Position numbers and translations under genes: made by a program
The notes under the pieces: model-generated
Databases searched by the model: none
Told to the model about the DNA's origin: nothing
Seen by the model: only the letters and a program-made list of their open reading frames with translations
Part shown: positions 8,946 through 16,780 of the stretch, piece after piece
Numbering within the stretch: position 1 is the stretch's first letter
How the letters are laid out: each line of letters begins with the position of its first letter
DNA from: Pseudomonas sp. B21-015
GTDB lineage: Bacteria; Pseudomonadota; Gammaproteobacteria; Pseudomonadales; Pseudomonadaceae
DNA length: 64,000 bases
Direction: 5' to 3'
Assembly: GCF_024749285.1 (NCBI RefSeq)
Contig: NZ_CP087196.1
Span: 3,844,001-3,908,000 of the forward strand

Positions 8946-9596
8946 GTGGAAGAATATCTTTTTTACGTGACGATATCATGCTTGACGATCGCCAGTCCGG
9001 GGCCTGGGGTGTTACTGACATTAACAAACTCACTCACCTATGGACTGAAGAATGCTTTGCCTGGAATCCTTGGCGTGACCCTCGGCATGGGGGGGATCTC
9101 TATCATTGCGGCAAGCAGTGTGGGAGCGATTATTTCCAGCTCTGCCTGGATGATGAACGTCGTTAAACTAATGGGTGCGGCTTACCTCATTTACCTTGGA
9201 TTAAAGCTCCTGCGATCCAAACCGAAACTTCAAAACAACCTCAATGAAATAACACACTCTGAATACACCCCCAGTGTGATAGCCAGATTCAGGCAGGGTT
9301 TTTTCATTTCGATGCTTAACCCCAAGCCAATCGTTTTCTTCATGGCTCTTTTTCCGCAATTCATAAAGGCAGACCAACCGTTCGTTCCTCAATTCACACT
9401 GTTGGCGTCCACGTTCTGCGCACTGGTATTCTTGATTCACTTCACCTATGGCTATATCGCCACCTCAGCACGACAAAAAGTTTCTCTTGGCAGGGGCTTT
9501 TTGATCGTCAATAGAATTGGGGGTGTTGTGTTTATCTGCTTCTCGGCAGCCCTTATTTTCTCCATCAACTTTAGCTTAATGATCGACAGCGTGTGA
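8946..9596 (+). CDS. LysE/RhtB family exporter
   Basis: 216 residues from a GTG start with GGAG seven bases upstream. The N-terminal signature is TIASPGPGVLLTLTNSLTYG, as in the RhtB/LysE amino-acid exporters, followed by GILGVTLGMGG and a hydrophobic GAAYLIYLGLKLLRS. The second half has RFRQGFFISMLNPKPIVFF, the family's second conserved motif. Length and ~6 hydrophobic segments are normal. It lies directly downstream of the PhyH gene across an intrinsic terminator, so it may be co-expressed at a lower level. Confidence 0.9.
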   Translation: MEEYLFYVTISCLTIASPGPGVLLTLTNSLTYGLKNALPGILGVTLGMGGISIIAASSVGAIISSSAWMMNVVKLMGAAYLIYLGLKLLRSKPKLQNNLNEITHSEYTPSVIARFRQGFFISMLNPKPIVFFMALFPQFIKADQPFVPQFTLLASTFCALVFLIHFTYGYIATSARQKVSLGRGFLIVNRIGGVVFICFSAALIFSINFSLMIDSV

Positions 9597-9787
9597 AATC
9601 CTCGGATTTTGTCTGCTCCGTCATATAAATTTCTGATCTCATTTAGGTGACTTTTTTATCTCGCAACAGAGAGAAACGGATCAGAACAATACACGCTTTA
9701 TATCACCTGGTTACGGCATTCACTGCGTACCAGGTTTTTCTATATTTCTCAGGCGGATAGGCACACAAAAAAAGCCGCCAAACGCCT

Positions 9788-9843
9788 ATTACGGGATAGG
9801 TGCGCCTGCACGAAGCAAAAAACTCAAACTAACCCATTAACAG
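9788..9843 (+). mobile_element. Remnant of the 3' non-coding end of the window's IS1182 element
   Basis: TTACGGGATAGGTGCGCCTG and the following CACGAAGCAAAAAACTCAAA reproduce, with a few changes, the sequence just after the transposase stop in the intact copies (21757-21805). The terminal repeat itself is absent. The gap 9597-9908 otherwise holds nothing recognisable. Confidence 0.75.
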
Positions 9844-9908
9844 GAATCCACAGTCGAAAGCTGCCGCACTGGACTCGCTCATCCCGCAGCCCTGCCATAC
9901 TGTTCAAC

Positions 9909-10649
9909 ATGACCCGTGCAACCTTCCGCTTCTACGAGGAGCTCAACGATTTCCTGCCGGCCGAACGGCGGCGGCAGTCCTTCACTTGCGAGTGCGCGCG
10001 AGGGGCGACGGTCAAGCACATGATCGAGGCGCTCGGGATACCGCACACCGAGGTCGAGCTGGTGCTGCTCAACGGCGAGTCGGTGGGTTTCGAGCGGGTG
10101 ATCTTCGACGGTGACCGGCTGGCGGTGTATCCCAAGTTCGAAGCACTGGACATCAGCCCACTGCTCAAGGTTCGTGCGCAACCTTTACGGGTGCTGCGCT
10201 TCGTCGCTGATGCGCACCTTGGCGGGCTGGCCAGCCTGCTGCGCATGAGCGGCTTCGACACCCTGTACGACAATGGCTTCGAGGATGCCGAGATCGCCGA
10301 GATCGCTGCGCAGCAAGGACGCATCGTGCTAACCCGCGACCGCGAACTGCTCAAGCGGCGAATCATCAGCCACGGCTGTTACGTGCACGCCCTGAAACCG
10401 TCGCTGCAGCTGCGCGAATTGTACGAGCGCCTCGACCTGGCGCGTAGCGCGCGCCCATTCAGCCTGTGCCTTCATTGCAACCTGCCGCTGCACGAGATCA
10501 GCCCGGAACTGGCCCGGCCGCAGGTACCGCCACGCGTTGGCGTCCTCTATTCACACTTCCTGCGCTGCGACGCCTGCCAACGGATTTACTGGGAGGGTTC
10601 GCACTGGCGCGGCATGTGTGCACTGCTGGCACCTCTGCTGAACCGATAG
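9909..10649 (+). CDS. Mut7-C RNase domain protein with N-terminal ubiquitin-like domain
   Basis: 246 residues. Residues ~1-85 form a small beta-grasp/ThiS-like domain (FRFYEELNDFLPAERR, VELVLLNGESVGFERVIFDG). Residues ~95-240 are the Mut7-C PIN-like RNase module: RFVADAHLGGLASLLRMSGF with the acidic FVAD, then GRIVLTRDRELLKRR, and a zinc-ribbon-like part with CLHCN and LRCDAC four-cysteine pairs. This fused architecture is common in Pseudomonas. It probably acts as an RNA nuclease, but cellular targets are unknown. Confidence 0.9.
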   Translation: MTRATFRFYEELNDFLPAERRRQSFTCECARGATVKHMIEALGIPHTEVELVLLNGESVGFERVIFDGDRLAVYPKFEALDISPLLKVRAQPLRVLRFVADAHLGGLASLLRMSGFDTLYDNGFEDAEIAEIAAQQGRIVLTRDRELLKRRIISHGCYVHALKPSLQLRELYERLDLARSARPFSLCLHCNLPLHEISPELARPQVPPRVGVLYSHFLRCDACQRIYWEGSHWRGMCALLAPLLNR

Positions 10650-10654
10650 CCGAG

Positions 10655-10775
10655 TGCATCGGGCGTTTTGCGCCCATCCACAGCCCAGTGGTAATGCCAA
10701 AAAGCACCAGGCTGATGACAAACACTCGCTTGCGCCCATACCGATCCGCCAGTGTGCCGGTGGTCATCAGTACCC
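10655..10775 (-). pseudogene. Fragment of an MFS transporter
   Basis: On the minus strand the frame reads TTGTLADRYGRKRVFVISLV followed by LFGITTGLWMGAK, the unmistakable loop 2-3 motif A of a major facilitator (GxLaDRxGRKR). It is open for only ~40 codons and is cut at both ends. The rest of the gap 10776-10994 shows nothing convincing. Confidence 0.7.
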
Positions 10776-10994
10776 GTGGTGCAGGCGATGGTGCAGATGC
10801 AGCCCTTCGAGGCGAACCGCATTGGGCTCTTCATCCACCACTGATATGGAGGAGCTCTCCTTGGAAAACCGTTCAGGGTGACTCTCCGTATGCTTCAGAT
10901 TTATTAGCCTGCTGTTCTTCCTGTTTTCACAGTCGCGTGAAAAACTGCGCGCTCTTTGCCGCTCACTTTTTTGTCTGTTTTGATGGAACTGCCG

Positions 10995-11795
10995 ATGGAC
11001 ATCATGGATACCAAGCAAGAAAACACCCTCGAAAAATCACTCAGGCTGGCGGCGGATGAACCGGCCCATCGACCTGACTTTTTCAAGACTCTGTTGAATT
11101 CCACTATCTACGTCCTTGGCACTGCCGGCACTGGCGAAGGTCAAGTCAACCTCGAGGCTGGTAGCAACATCAGCATCGCGCATTGGCAAAAGCCTGACGG
11201 CTCCGCTGTCATCCCGTTTTTTTCTTCGCTGCAAACACTACAAAGATCCATAGATAGCGAAGAGTCCTACGTAGAGATCCCGGCCAGATCGCTGTTTGAA
11301 ATCACACTGGGCACCCCTCTTTTCCTCAATCCAAAGTCTCCTTACGGGAAAGAGTTTTTCCCGGAGGAAGTACGCCATCTGCTCTCCGACGAGATCGGCC
11401 AAAAGCCGGTGCAGCGCACGGTCGAAAAAGACACCAAAGTGCTGCTCGGACAGCCGTCGCAATATCCGTCGAAGATGGTCAACTCGCTCACACAATTACT
11501 CGCCAAACATCGCAACGTAAAGCGTGCGTTTCTGGCGTTGATGCATGACGCATCGTCTGATCAAAAGCCTCATCTGATCATTGGTATTGAAGCGGACGGA
11601 GATATTGAACTGGTCATGCGCGAAGCCGGTAACGTTGCCGGGGATACCGCTCCGGATGGCGAACCCGTTGACCTCTATCGCGTTCACGAAGGGGAATCAG
11701 GCCTTAGCGATTACTTCCTCAAGCAAACCGCCCCCTTCTATGAACGGAAGTCGGCAGGCTGGCTGCGTTCATTGTTTGGTTTTGGCAAAGCGTGA
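10995..11795 (+). CDS. sseB: SseB-like protein (enhanced serine sensitivity)
   Basis: About 266 residues. The N-terminal part LEKSLRLAADEPAHRPDFFK, then LLNSTIYVLG, matches SseB proteins, and the C-terminal half carries the SseB C-terminal region (KVLLGQPSQYPSKMVNSLTQ and DQKPHLIIGIEADGD). E. coli SseB overproduction alters serine sensitivity; the biochemical role is unknown. Possible starts are 10983, 10995 and 11004; 10995 has GGAA six bases upstream and is preferred. Its stop overlaps the start of the next gene (GTGA). Confidence 0.8.
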   Translation: MDIMDTKQENTLEKSLRLAADEPAHRPDFFKTLLNSTIYVLGTAGTGEGQVNLEAGSNISIAHWQKPDGSAVIPFFSSLQTLQRSIDSEESYVEIPARSLFEITLGTPLFLNPKSPYGKEFFPEEVRHLLSDEIGQKPVQRTVEKDTKVLLGQPSQYPSKMVNSLTQLLAKHRNVKRAFLALMHDASSDQKPHLIIGIEADGDIELVMREAGNVAGDTAPDGEPVDLYRVHEGESGLSDYFLKQTAPFYERKSAGWLRSLFGFGKA

Positions 11796-12399
11796 CAGAG
11801 ATCAACGCCGTGCTAACCGCCGAGCATGCCTGCGAAATCGTGCTTGGCCTGTTTGACGGCGTCATGAGAGATGGCAAACCTGAGCGTTTGTCATTCAGTC
11901 ATGTGAGCTTACCGCCAACGGTGATTACTGGGTTATTCGCAGTAACAGTGAGGATTACGTCGTCCACGGCATGACGGAGTTCTGCTACGTCGGTGTTAAC
12001 GCGCACTTGATCAACGTCATGACGGGCGAGCGTGAGACGGTCGTCAATTGCATGAGTGTCGATGAGTATCTGCAAGACAAATACGATCTGGAGGCAGTGT
12101 CGGGCAACCAGTATGTACTGACCCCGGCAATTGACCGAGGCGACAAACCGGCGCAGGTCAATTTGCGTCGAAAACTGCATTGCACCAACCCGCAAACCCT
12201 TGCGTTGCTGACGGGCAAACAACGACTTTGGCTCACAGGTAAACGCAGGCTTCTTGAAGACACGCAGCGACTGCTTCTCGAACAAGGCATAACCACCCAA
12301 ATCGAGTTAGTGCTTGATGCCTGCGAAGCAGTCGCCATCGGCGTCGAAACCTGGCACATCGAAGCGGTGTTGAGGGCTGTGCGCGAGAGGTTGTGCTGA
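11792..12399 (+). pseudogene. Unknown gene coupled to sseB, broken by one frameshift
   Basis: A GTG start overlapping the sseB stop opens MTEINAVLTAEHACEIVLGLFDG. Between 11880 and 11905 the coding sense moves one frame: the continuing frame reads CELTANGDYWVIRSNSEDYV and then the long C-terminal part (MTEFCYVGVNAHLINVMTG to the TGA at 12399). Rejoined, the product would be ~200 residues. Alternatively the second half is translated alone from ATG 11971. The family is not recognised. A single-base indel in an otherwise healthy frame could be a recent mutation or a sequencing error. Confidence 0.6.
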
Positions 12400-12534
12400 G
12401 CCGACGCTAAGGTCATATAAAATGCCCTGACCCACCATCAATAGATACGGCCGACGCCATGCCCCAAGCCCACAAGTCACCTATTTGCTTATGTAAGGAA
12501 AATCAGCGATTTCCGGCCTGACGTTACCGCTATC

Positions 12535-12759
12535 GTGCTTTTCGGCCTAAAGGCCGAAGACGATGACCTGGTGTATCTGGAGATACGCTTTAAGGACTAC
12601 GGAGAACTCCAAATTGAAGGCGACCACTTGATGCCTGGATTGGATGAGGCACTGGAAAGCGCCGAGTTCGAGTACGGTATTTTGCCAAATGATTGGCGAG
12701 TAATGAGCGAGGCGGAAATTCAGCGAATCCCATTCTTTGTCGGTGGAACATGCGTTTAG
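12535..12759 (+). CDS. Small protein of unknown family, possibly 5'-broken
   Basis: 74 residues from GTG 12535 (LFGLKAEDDDLVYLEIRFKD, GILPNDWRVMSEAEIQRIPF). Coding-like sequence in the same frame extends upstream (VRKISDFRPDVTAIVLFG), but no start codon is found there. An ATG at 12458 (MPQAHKSPI) lies in another frame, so an early frameshift is possible. The acidic composition and size recall immunity-type or regulatory small proteins, but I cannot assign it. Confidence 0.45.
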   Translation: MLFGLKAEDDDLVYLEIRFKDYGELQIEGDHLMPGLDEALESAEFEYGILPNDWRVMSEAEIQRIPFFVGGTCV

Positions 12760-12771
12760 TGATTTGACCGC

Positions 12772-13010
12772 TTTGGGTCGATTGCCGCGAAGGGCCGCAA
12801 TCGACCGAGGCTGTGTAAAAACGTTTTCGAGCAGCTTTGGTGGCCTAATTGGGAGCTAAAATCACGCGCCTATGCAAATCTCAGCTCTGCTGATTAGCCA
12901 AACGCTGGCAGATTTCGTGTAGCAGCGCAGACTACAAAACGGTGCCTGCGTTTTTACACACTCTGGACCCATAGCTGCCAGTGGCGACAGGCAGAAATCG
13001 GCCAAAAGCG
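12772..13010. repeat. Duplicated block: palindromic repeats flanking a MITE (copy 1)
   Basis: TTTGGGTCGATTGCCGCGAA / GGGCCGCAATCGACCGAGG is one imperfect palindrome, and CCATAGCTGCCAGTGGCGAC / AGGCAGAAATCGGCCAAAAG is the right half of another. The 149-bp MITE at 12812-12960 sits between them. The entire block recurs almost unchanged at about 63562-63787. Downstream, 13018-13048 is a short run of AACCAAAA units. No gene is seen in 12760-13247. Confidence 0.75.
12812..12960. mobile_element. 149-bp MITE, copy 1, with TGTGTAAAAACG terminal inverted repeats
   Basis: Left end TGTGTAAAAACG (12812-12823) and right end CGTTTTTACACA (12949-12960) are exact 12-bp inverted repeats. They match the ends of the two larger defective IS at 39141-40058 and 59467-60440. 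The interior has no coding potential. A second copy of equal length is at 63596-63744. This fits a non-autonomous element mobilised by the same transposase. Confidence 0.8.
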
Positions 13011-13247
13011 GCCTTGCTCAAAAACCAAAAAACCAAAAAACCAAAAAGGCTCGCACAACCGCAAACCTCTAACTGCAATCTTCCAATCCGACGATTATCA
13101 CGCTGTTTTTTCTCGCTATTGGAGTAATCGACCGGAGATCGTTGTCGTATCACCTGCAGGCACACCGTTACGATCAAGACGTCGCTACGGTGGGCTACGG
13201 GAAAGCTTGGCCTGCCGCGTCATGTCTTTTATTACAGAGGTGGTGAG

Positions 13248-13568
13248 ATGAGTGTGGGACCCATGCTTGGTATGTGGGTGGTGGCTGCAATTAGCTTAGT
13301 CATGTTGATGCCAGCGTCAGCGGACCACCGGCGCGGCGGACACGAGGGCGGCGAGTGGAAGGACGAGTACAGAGACGGGCCATGCAAGGTGAAGATCGAA
13401 TCCAAAGACGATCAATACAAGGAAGAGATCAAATGCCCGGATGGCCGCGGCGCCACTTGGCGTCGCGGCGAGTGGAAAGACGAGTTCTGGGAGCGTGGCT
13501 GCAAGGTCAAGATCGAGGCCAAGCGAGATGAGTACAAAAAAGAGGTCAAGTGTGATGGCGATGATTGA
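13248..13568 (+). CDS. Small secreted, highly charged protein with an internal tandem repeat
   Basis: 106 residues. The signal peptide (LGMWVVAAISLVMLMPASA) is followed by a mature region made of two ~29-residue repeats: GEWKDEYRDGPCKVKIESKD with YKEEIKC, and GEWKDEFWERGCKVKIEAKR with YKKEVKC. Each repeat carries two cysteines at matching spacing, so two similar disulfide-bonded units are likely in the periplasm. The start at 13248 follows AGAGGTGGTGAG. No family name is known to me. Confidence 0.75.
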   Translation: MSVGPMLGMWVVAAISLVMLMPASADHRRGGHEGGEWKDEYRDGPCKVKIESKDDQYKEEIKCPDGRGATWRRGEWKDEFWERGCKVKIEAKRDEYKKEVKCDGDD

Positions 13569-13732
13569 TCGGTTGCTCAGACAGCACGTGAAATGGCGAA
13601 GTGAGCGCGATTAGTTTTCTCCTCTTCATTGAACATACGCCCTGTTCGCCAACCGAAAACCAAGTTTTGTGGTGGAGAACTCATTGCCTATGAAGTGAAT
13701 CGCACCTGGTTTCCTAGACAGAATCGAGCGTC

Positions 13733-13788
13733 AGCTTTGGGTCGCAACTTGCCGGTCGTAGCCGGCAGAAATCGGCCAGAAGTGGCCA
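13733..13788. repeat. Member of the dispersed intergenic palindrome family
   Basis: GCTTTGGGTCGCAACTTGCC / GGTCGTAGCCGGCAGAAATC / GGCCAGAAGTGGCC: outer arms GGTC/GGCC and inner CTTGCCGG/CCGGCAG can fold into a hairpin. It lies in the otherwise empty 13569-13845 gap. Confidence 0.65.
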
Positions 13789-13845
13789 ATGAAGCTGCTG
13801 GCATGTTGGCAGCGTTGTTTGATTTGCCGGCTACACTGATCTAGC

Positions 13846-13951
13846 AGCTTGGGCTTGTCATCTGTGTCGTGTTTCTCCTCGAATAGTGTCGCGTTCGCCG
13901 TGACCACCTTCAGGAAAACAAGGGCCTACAGGACGTCAAGGAACGTTAGAT
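13846..13951 (+). other. attI-like leader: conserved ~105-bp sequence ending in GTTAGAT before an integron-like cassette
   Basis: The segment ends CAGGACGTCAAGGAAC then GTTAGAT (13945-13951), a perfect GTTRRRY core, five bases before the cassette ATG. A diverged homologue (shared blocks CAGC..GGGCTT, GTTTCTCC, GACCACCT, TACAGGACG.CAAGGAACGTTA) ends at GTTATAC before the minus-strand tautomerase cassette (61154-61263). Neither shows the fold of an attC. An attI-type site is one reading. The other is a shared protein-coding 3' end (a frame reads LQDVKER or LQDDKER in both). Confidence 0.45.
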
Positions 13952-13955
13952 TCGT

Positions 13956-14810
13956 ATGGCAGACAATCGGCGAACCATAGTTATCAATCCTCAGCAGCCA
14001 GTCAGCTTTCTGCTGCAAAGCGGCATACTCAGCGTTAGTGAACTGCGCGAGGACGCGCAACGACCAGTCGCTCCTGCGTCGATGAAGGCTGATTGGCAGA
14101 CAATTGAGTCGTGGCTTGGATGCCATGGTCGACCTTTCACAGATGAGGATCAGGCCCGAGTTCACGACGCCCTGCTGATTTACATTGCACGAGGCAAAGC
14201 TCCATCGCTAGCTCTGGAAGAGTATTTTCAGTTCTTTGTGGAACAACTACAAACCGAAAAGATCCCACACGTCACGGTGCCCGATTCCGTGTTTTCAGTA
14301 TTTGACCGATTATATGCAACTGATGCAGCGATAGAGGCATACCACATGGATCTTACTCACATTTTTAGCGCGGCGGAACTACTAAAAGTTGAGCACCCTC
14401 ACTTTGGCAAGATTCAGAAACTTGGATTCCTCAAGACAATAACCGGATTGCTTACGAGTCCCAGCAGGAAAGCCGACGGCATAGATGATTACAGTTCAGG
14501 TAAACGCCAGACTGTCGCGCTGCATATCGAAGCAGATAACTTCATAGTTACCATTGCCAGTTCATTTGTGCTCGTCACGCTTAAGGAAGGTGCGAGTAGA
14601 TTCCCGGTTATCCAAAAGAAATGGAAATTGGTGGCTCAGAAAAAAGGGGAAGGAATTACAGAATTCTTTGGCAAGGTTAACACCTATGTTGATTCCGATG
14701 GCTTGAGGTGGGAACACAGATTCAAAAGGAAAACCGACGAGGATGAATTAGTTGGATTTGATAGTAATGGGAAGGAAATCCTAGTCATCACTATTGAGAC
14801 CCTCCAATGA
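13956..14810 (+). CDS. Integron-cassette-like ORF, unknown protein
   Basis: 284 residues, start ATG 13956 only five bases after a GTTAGAT core, stop 34 bases before a well-formed attC: the layout of a gene cassette. The product has no signal peptide or membrane segment. The N-terminal part is RRTIVINPQQPVSFLLQSGI; the middle is helical (YIARGKAPSLALEEYFQFFV). The C-terminal part is a strand-rich region (TVALHIEADNFIVTIASSFV, YVDSDGLRWEHRFKRKTDED). I do not recognise the family, which is usual for cassette genes. Confidence 0.8.
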   Translation: MADNRRTIVINPQQPVSFLLQSGILSVSELREDAQRPVAPASMKADWQTIESWLGCHGRPFTDEDQARVHDALLIYIARGKAPSLALEEYFQFFVEQLQTEKIPHVTVPDSVFSVFDRLYATDAAIEAYHMDLTHIFSAAELLKVEHPHFGKIQKLGFLKTITGLLTSPSRKADGIDDYSSGKRQTVALHIEADNFIVTIASSFVLVTLKEGASRFPVIQKKWKLVAQKKGEGITEFFGKVNTYVDSDGLRWEHRFKRKTDEDELVGFDSNGKEILVITIETLQ

Positions 14811-14844
14811 ATCTTTGTTCTCAAGCAATCACAATCGATATAAC

Positions 14845-14911
14845 ACCTAACTATCGGTTCCAGGCGACGTCGGCGCTAACGCGCCGCCGCGCCTGAACCG
14901 GAGCGTTATGA
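14845..14911 (+). other. attC recombination site (integron-type)
   Basis: All four core boxes are present with canonical spacing. R'' is ACCTAAC (14845-14851), then TATCG. L'' is GTTCCAGGCG (14857-14866), L' is CGCCTGAAC (14890-14898), then CGGAG. R' is CGTTATG (14904-14910). L'' and L' pair except for one extra C in L'', the extrahelical base that sets strand choice in attC hairpins. The centre CGGCGC-TAAC-GCGCCG closes a terminal stem. The total length of 67 bp is within the usual attC range. Confidence 0.85.
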
Positions 14912-14927
14912 ATGTCTGCAAAGGGTT

Positions 14928-16535
14928 GATTCTGTTGAAAAAGTCGGATTTCAGCTCGTCTGAACTCAGGCACGACCACCACCGGAGAACCTACTCACCA
15001 CATTGAGTGGTTTTTCGGCCCTTCGTTGATCTTTGCTGCTCTGTTAGTGGGTTAGTTTGAGGTTTTTTGCTGCGTGCAGACGCACCTATCCCGTAGAAGG
15101 TGGCCCTTGAGATACAAGTTTGGCCAGACGTCGCAGGTTCTGTACCGCGGCCGCCAGCGTGAACTCATCGGATGCGCCACTCATGCCACGTAGCCGCAGG
15201 CGATCCAATTGCAGGATGCGCTTGAGGTGGGCAAACAACATTTCGACCTTTTTACGTTCGTGGCGAGAGCGCTGATACGCCGGCGTTGCTGCAATGCGCC
15301 GAGCCACATCGCGAGCGGCTTCATGGACGCTGCGAGCGATCTTTCGGAATGCAGTGTTCGGGCAGCACTTGGCTTTCATCGGACACGTAGCGCAGTCGGT
15401 CTGCCGGGATCGGAAGATGATGGTGTTGGCTTTGGTGACGTGTGAACGCTCGTTCTTGAAGGCTCGCCATTCGCTGCGCAGTGGGTTGCCGGCCGGGCAG
15501 CGGTATTCCTCGGCCTCTTCATTCCAGTGGAAATCGTTACTCGAAAAGCTGTCGTTCTTGCGCTCGGTTTTGTCCCACACCGGCACATGCGGCTCGATGT
15601 CTTTTTCCTCCACCATCCAGGCCAGCATCGGCGCGGTACCGTAAGCGGTGTCGCCAATGAGGCGTTCCGGTTTGATGTCGAACTGCGCCTCGACCCGGTC
15701 GATCATGATCTTGGTGCTCTCGACCTCGGCCGTGCGATGAGCCGGTGTGGGTTCCACATCCACGATGACACCGTGCTCGGTATCGATCAGATAATTCGTG
15801 GAGTAAGCGTAGAACGCTGGGCCACCTGGAGCAGCGGTCCAGCGGGCTTGAGGATCAGTCAGCGACAGGCGCTTCGGTAGCGTTTCGGCCAGAGCCTCTT
15901 CATCAAGCGCCTCAAGATACTCACGCACGGCGCGGGTGCTCAGGGCCGGATCGCTCCAGTTGACCTGTTCATCACCCGGTACACCGCGCTGCCGGCAGGC
16001 ATCCGCTTTGATGATGCTGGCGTCCACGGCAAAGCCTTCACCTTTGACCAAGCCTGCATCCATGCAACGACGTAGCACTTCATTGAACAGCCAGCGAAAG
16101 AGATCGCTGTCCCGAAAACGGCCGTGTCTATTTTTGGAAAAGGTCGAGTGATTGGGGACTTCATCTTCAAGGCTTAACCGGCAGAACCAGCGATACGCCA
16201 GGTTCAGATGGGCCTCTTCGCACAACCGCCGCTCTGAGCGAATGCCGTAGCAATAGCCGACGATCAGCATGCGGATCATCAGTTCAGGGTCAATCGACGG
16301 ACGCCCGATCGGGCTATAAAAATCGGCGAGGTAATGGCGCAGGTCGCTCAGATCAAGACACTGATCAATGCTGCGCAGAAGGTGATTGGCGGGGATGTGA
16401 TCTTCAAGGTTGAACGAGTAAAACAGTCGCTCCTGCCCACTCGATAACTGTCCCATCATGCTGCGTGCTTCCCTGCTGGCTGGTGCGAAGATTTTGCCGC
16501 AGGCCAGAAAGGGGAGCTACTTTTTCAACAGAATC
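14928..16535 (-). mobile_element. IS1182-family insertion sequence, copy 1 (1608 bp)
   Basis: Bounded by GATTCTGTTGAAAAAGT (14928 onward) and its inverted copy ACTTTTTCAACAGAATC (ending 16535), with one transposase gene inside on the minus strand. It is the same length as copy 2 at 20311-21918. It inserted 16 bp after the attC end. Flanks are GGGTT on the left and GGCC on the right, so no clear target duplication remains. Near-identity with copy 2 makes the pair a recombination substrate in inverted orientation, able to flip the 5.4 kb between them. Confidence 0.93.
15086..16459 (-). CDS. IS1182-family transposase (copy 1)
   Basis: 457 residues. The N-terminal DUF772-type region is PIGRPSIDPELMIRMLIVGY. 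The catalytic triad candidates are D in GFAVDASIIKAD, D in LIGDTAYGTAPM, and E in KKVEMLFAHLKRIL. A cysteine cluster (CATCPMKAKCC) precedes the last motif, as in this family. It is full length. It differs from copy 2 by about four residues, so transposition or conversion was recent. The start ATGATG is preceded by GGGAAGCACGCAGC. Confidence 0.95.
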   Translation of the reverse strand: MMGQLSSGQERLFYSFNLEDHIPANHLLRSIDQCLDLSDLRHYLADFYSPIGRPSIDPELMIRMLIVGYCYGIRSERRLCEEAHLNLAYRWFCRLSLEDEVPNHSTFSKNRHGRFRDSDLFRWLFNEVLRRCMDAGLVKGEGFAVDASIIKADACRQRGVPGDEQVNWSDPALSTRAVREYLEALDEEALAETLPKRLSLTDPQARWTAAPGGPAFYAYSTNYLIDTEHGVIVDVEPTPAHRTAEVESTKIMIDRVEAQFDIKPERLIGDTAYGTAPMLAWMVEEKDIEPHVPVWDKTERKNDSFSSNDFHWNEEAEEYRCPAGNPLRSEWRAFKNERSHVTKANTIIFRSRQTDCATCPMKAKCCPNTAFRKIARSVHEAARDVARRIAATPAYQRSRHERKKVEMLFAHLKRILQLDRLRLRGMSGASDEFTLAAAVQNLRRLAKLVSQGPPSTG

Positions 16536-16549
16536 GGCCAATAGCGGTC

Positions 16550-16696
16550 ATTGAGAAACTAGATCCCGATTTGCTTACAGGTGCTTTAGGTTTATGTGGC
16601 GCTATCAGACAGTGCTATCAACACAGACTCAAAACTTGGGATTATCTGAAGCTTGCTCCAGAACTTAAAATCCATGTGATGCTCATATGGTCTTAA
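16550..16696 (+). pseudogene. C-terminal fragment of an unknown gene cut by IS1182
   Basis: An open frame directly adjoining the IS end reads EKLDPDLLTGALGLCGAIRQ, CYQHRLKTWDYLKLAPELKI, and ends at TAA. It has no start codon on this side. It looks like the C-terminus of a real protein interrupted or deleted at the IS border, but the family is not recognised, so it may be chance. The remainder of the gap to 16780 is promoter-sized and empty. Confidence 0.3.
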
Positions 16697-16780
16697 ATGT
16701 GTCCATATCGGTCTTAGATTGTATCGCCGTTTTCTGCAATGCTGACTGTGATTGCAACTGAGCAGAAAAGGAACGTCAGT

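Noticed and set aside
13018..13048. AACCAAAA tandem run as a CRISPR-like or VNTR array
   Set aside because: Only four short A-rich units, no spacers.
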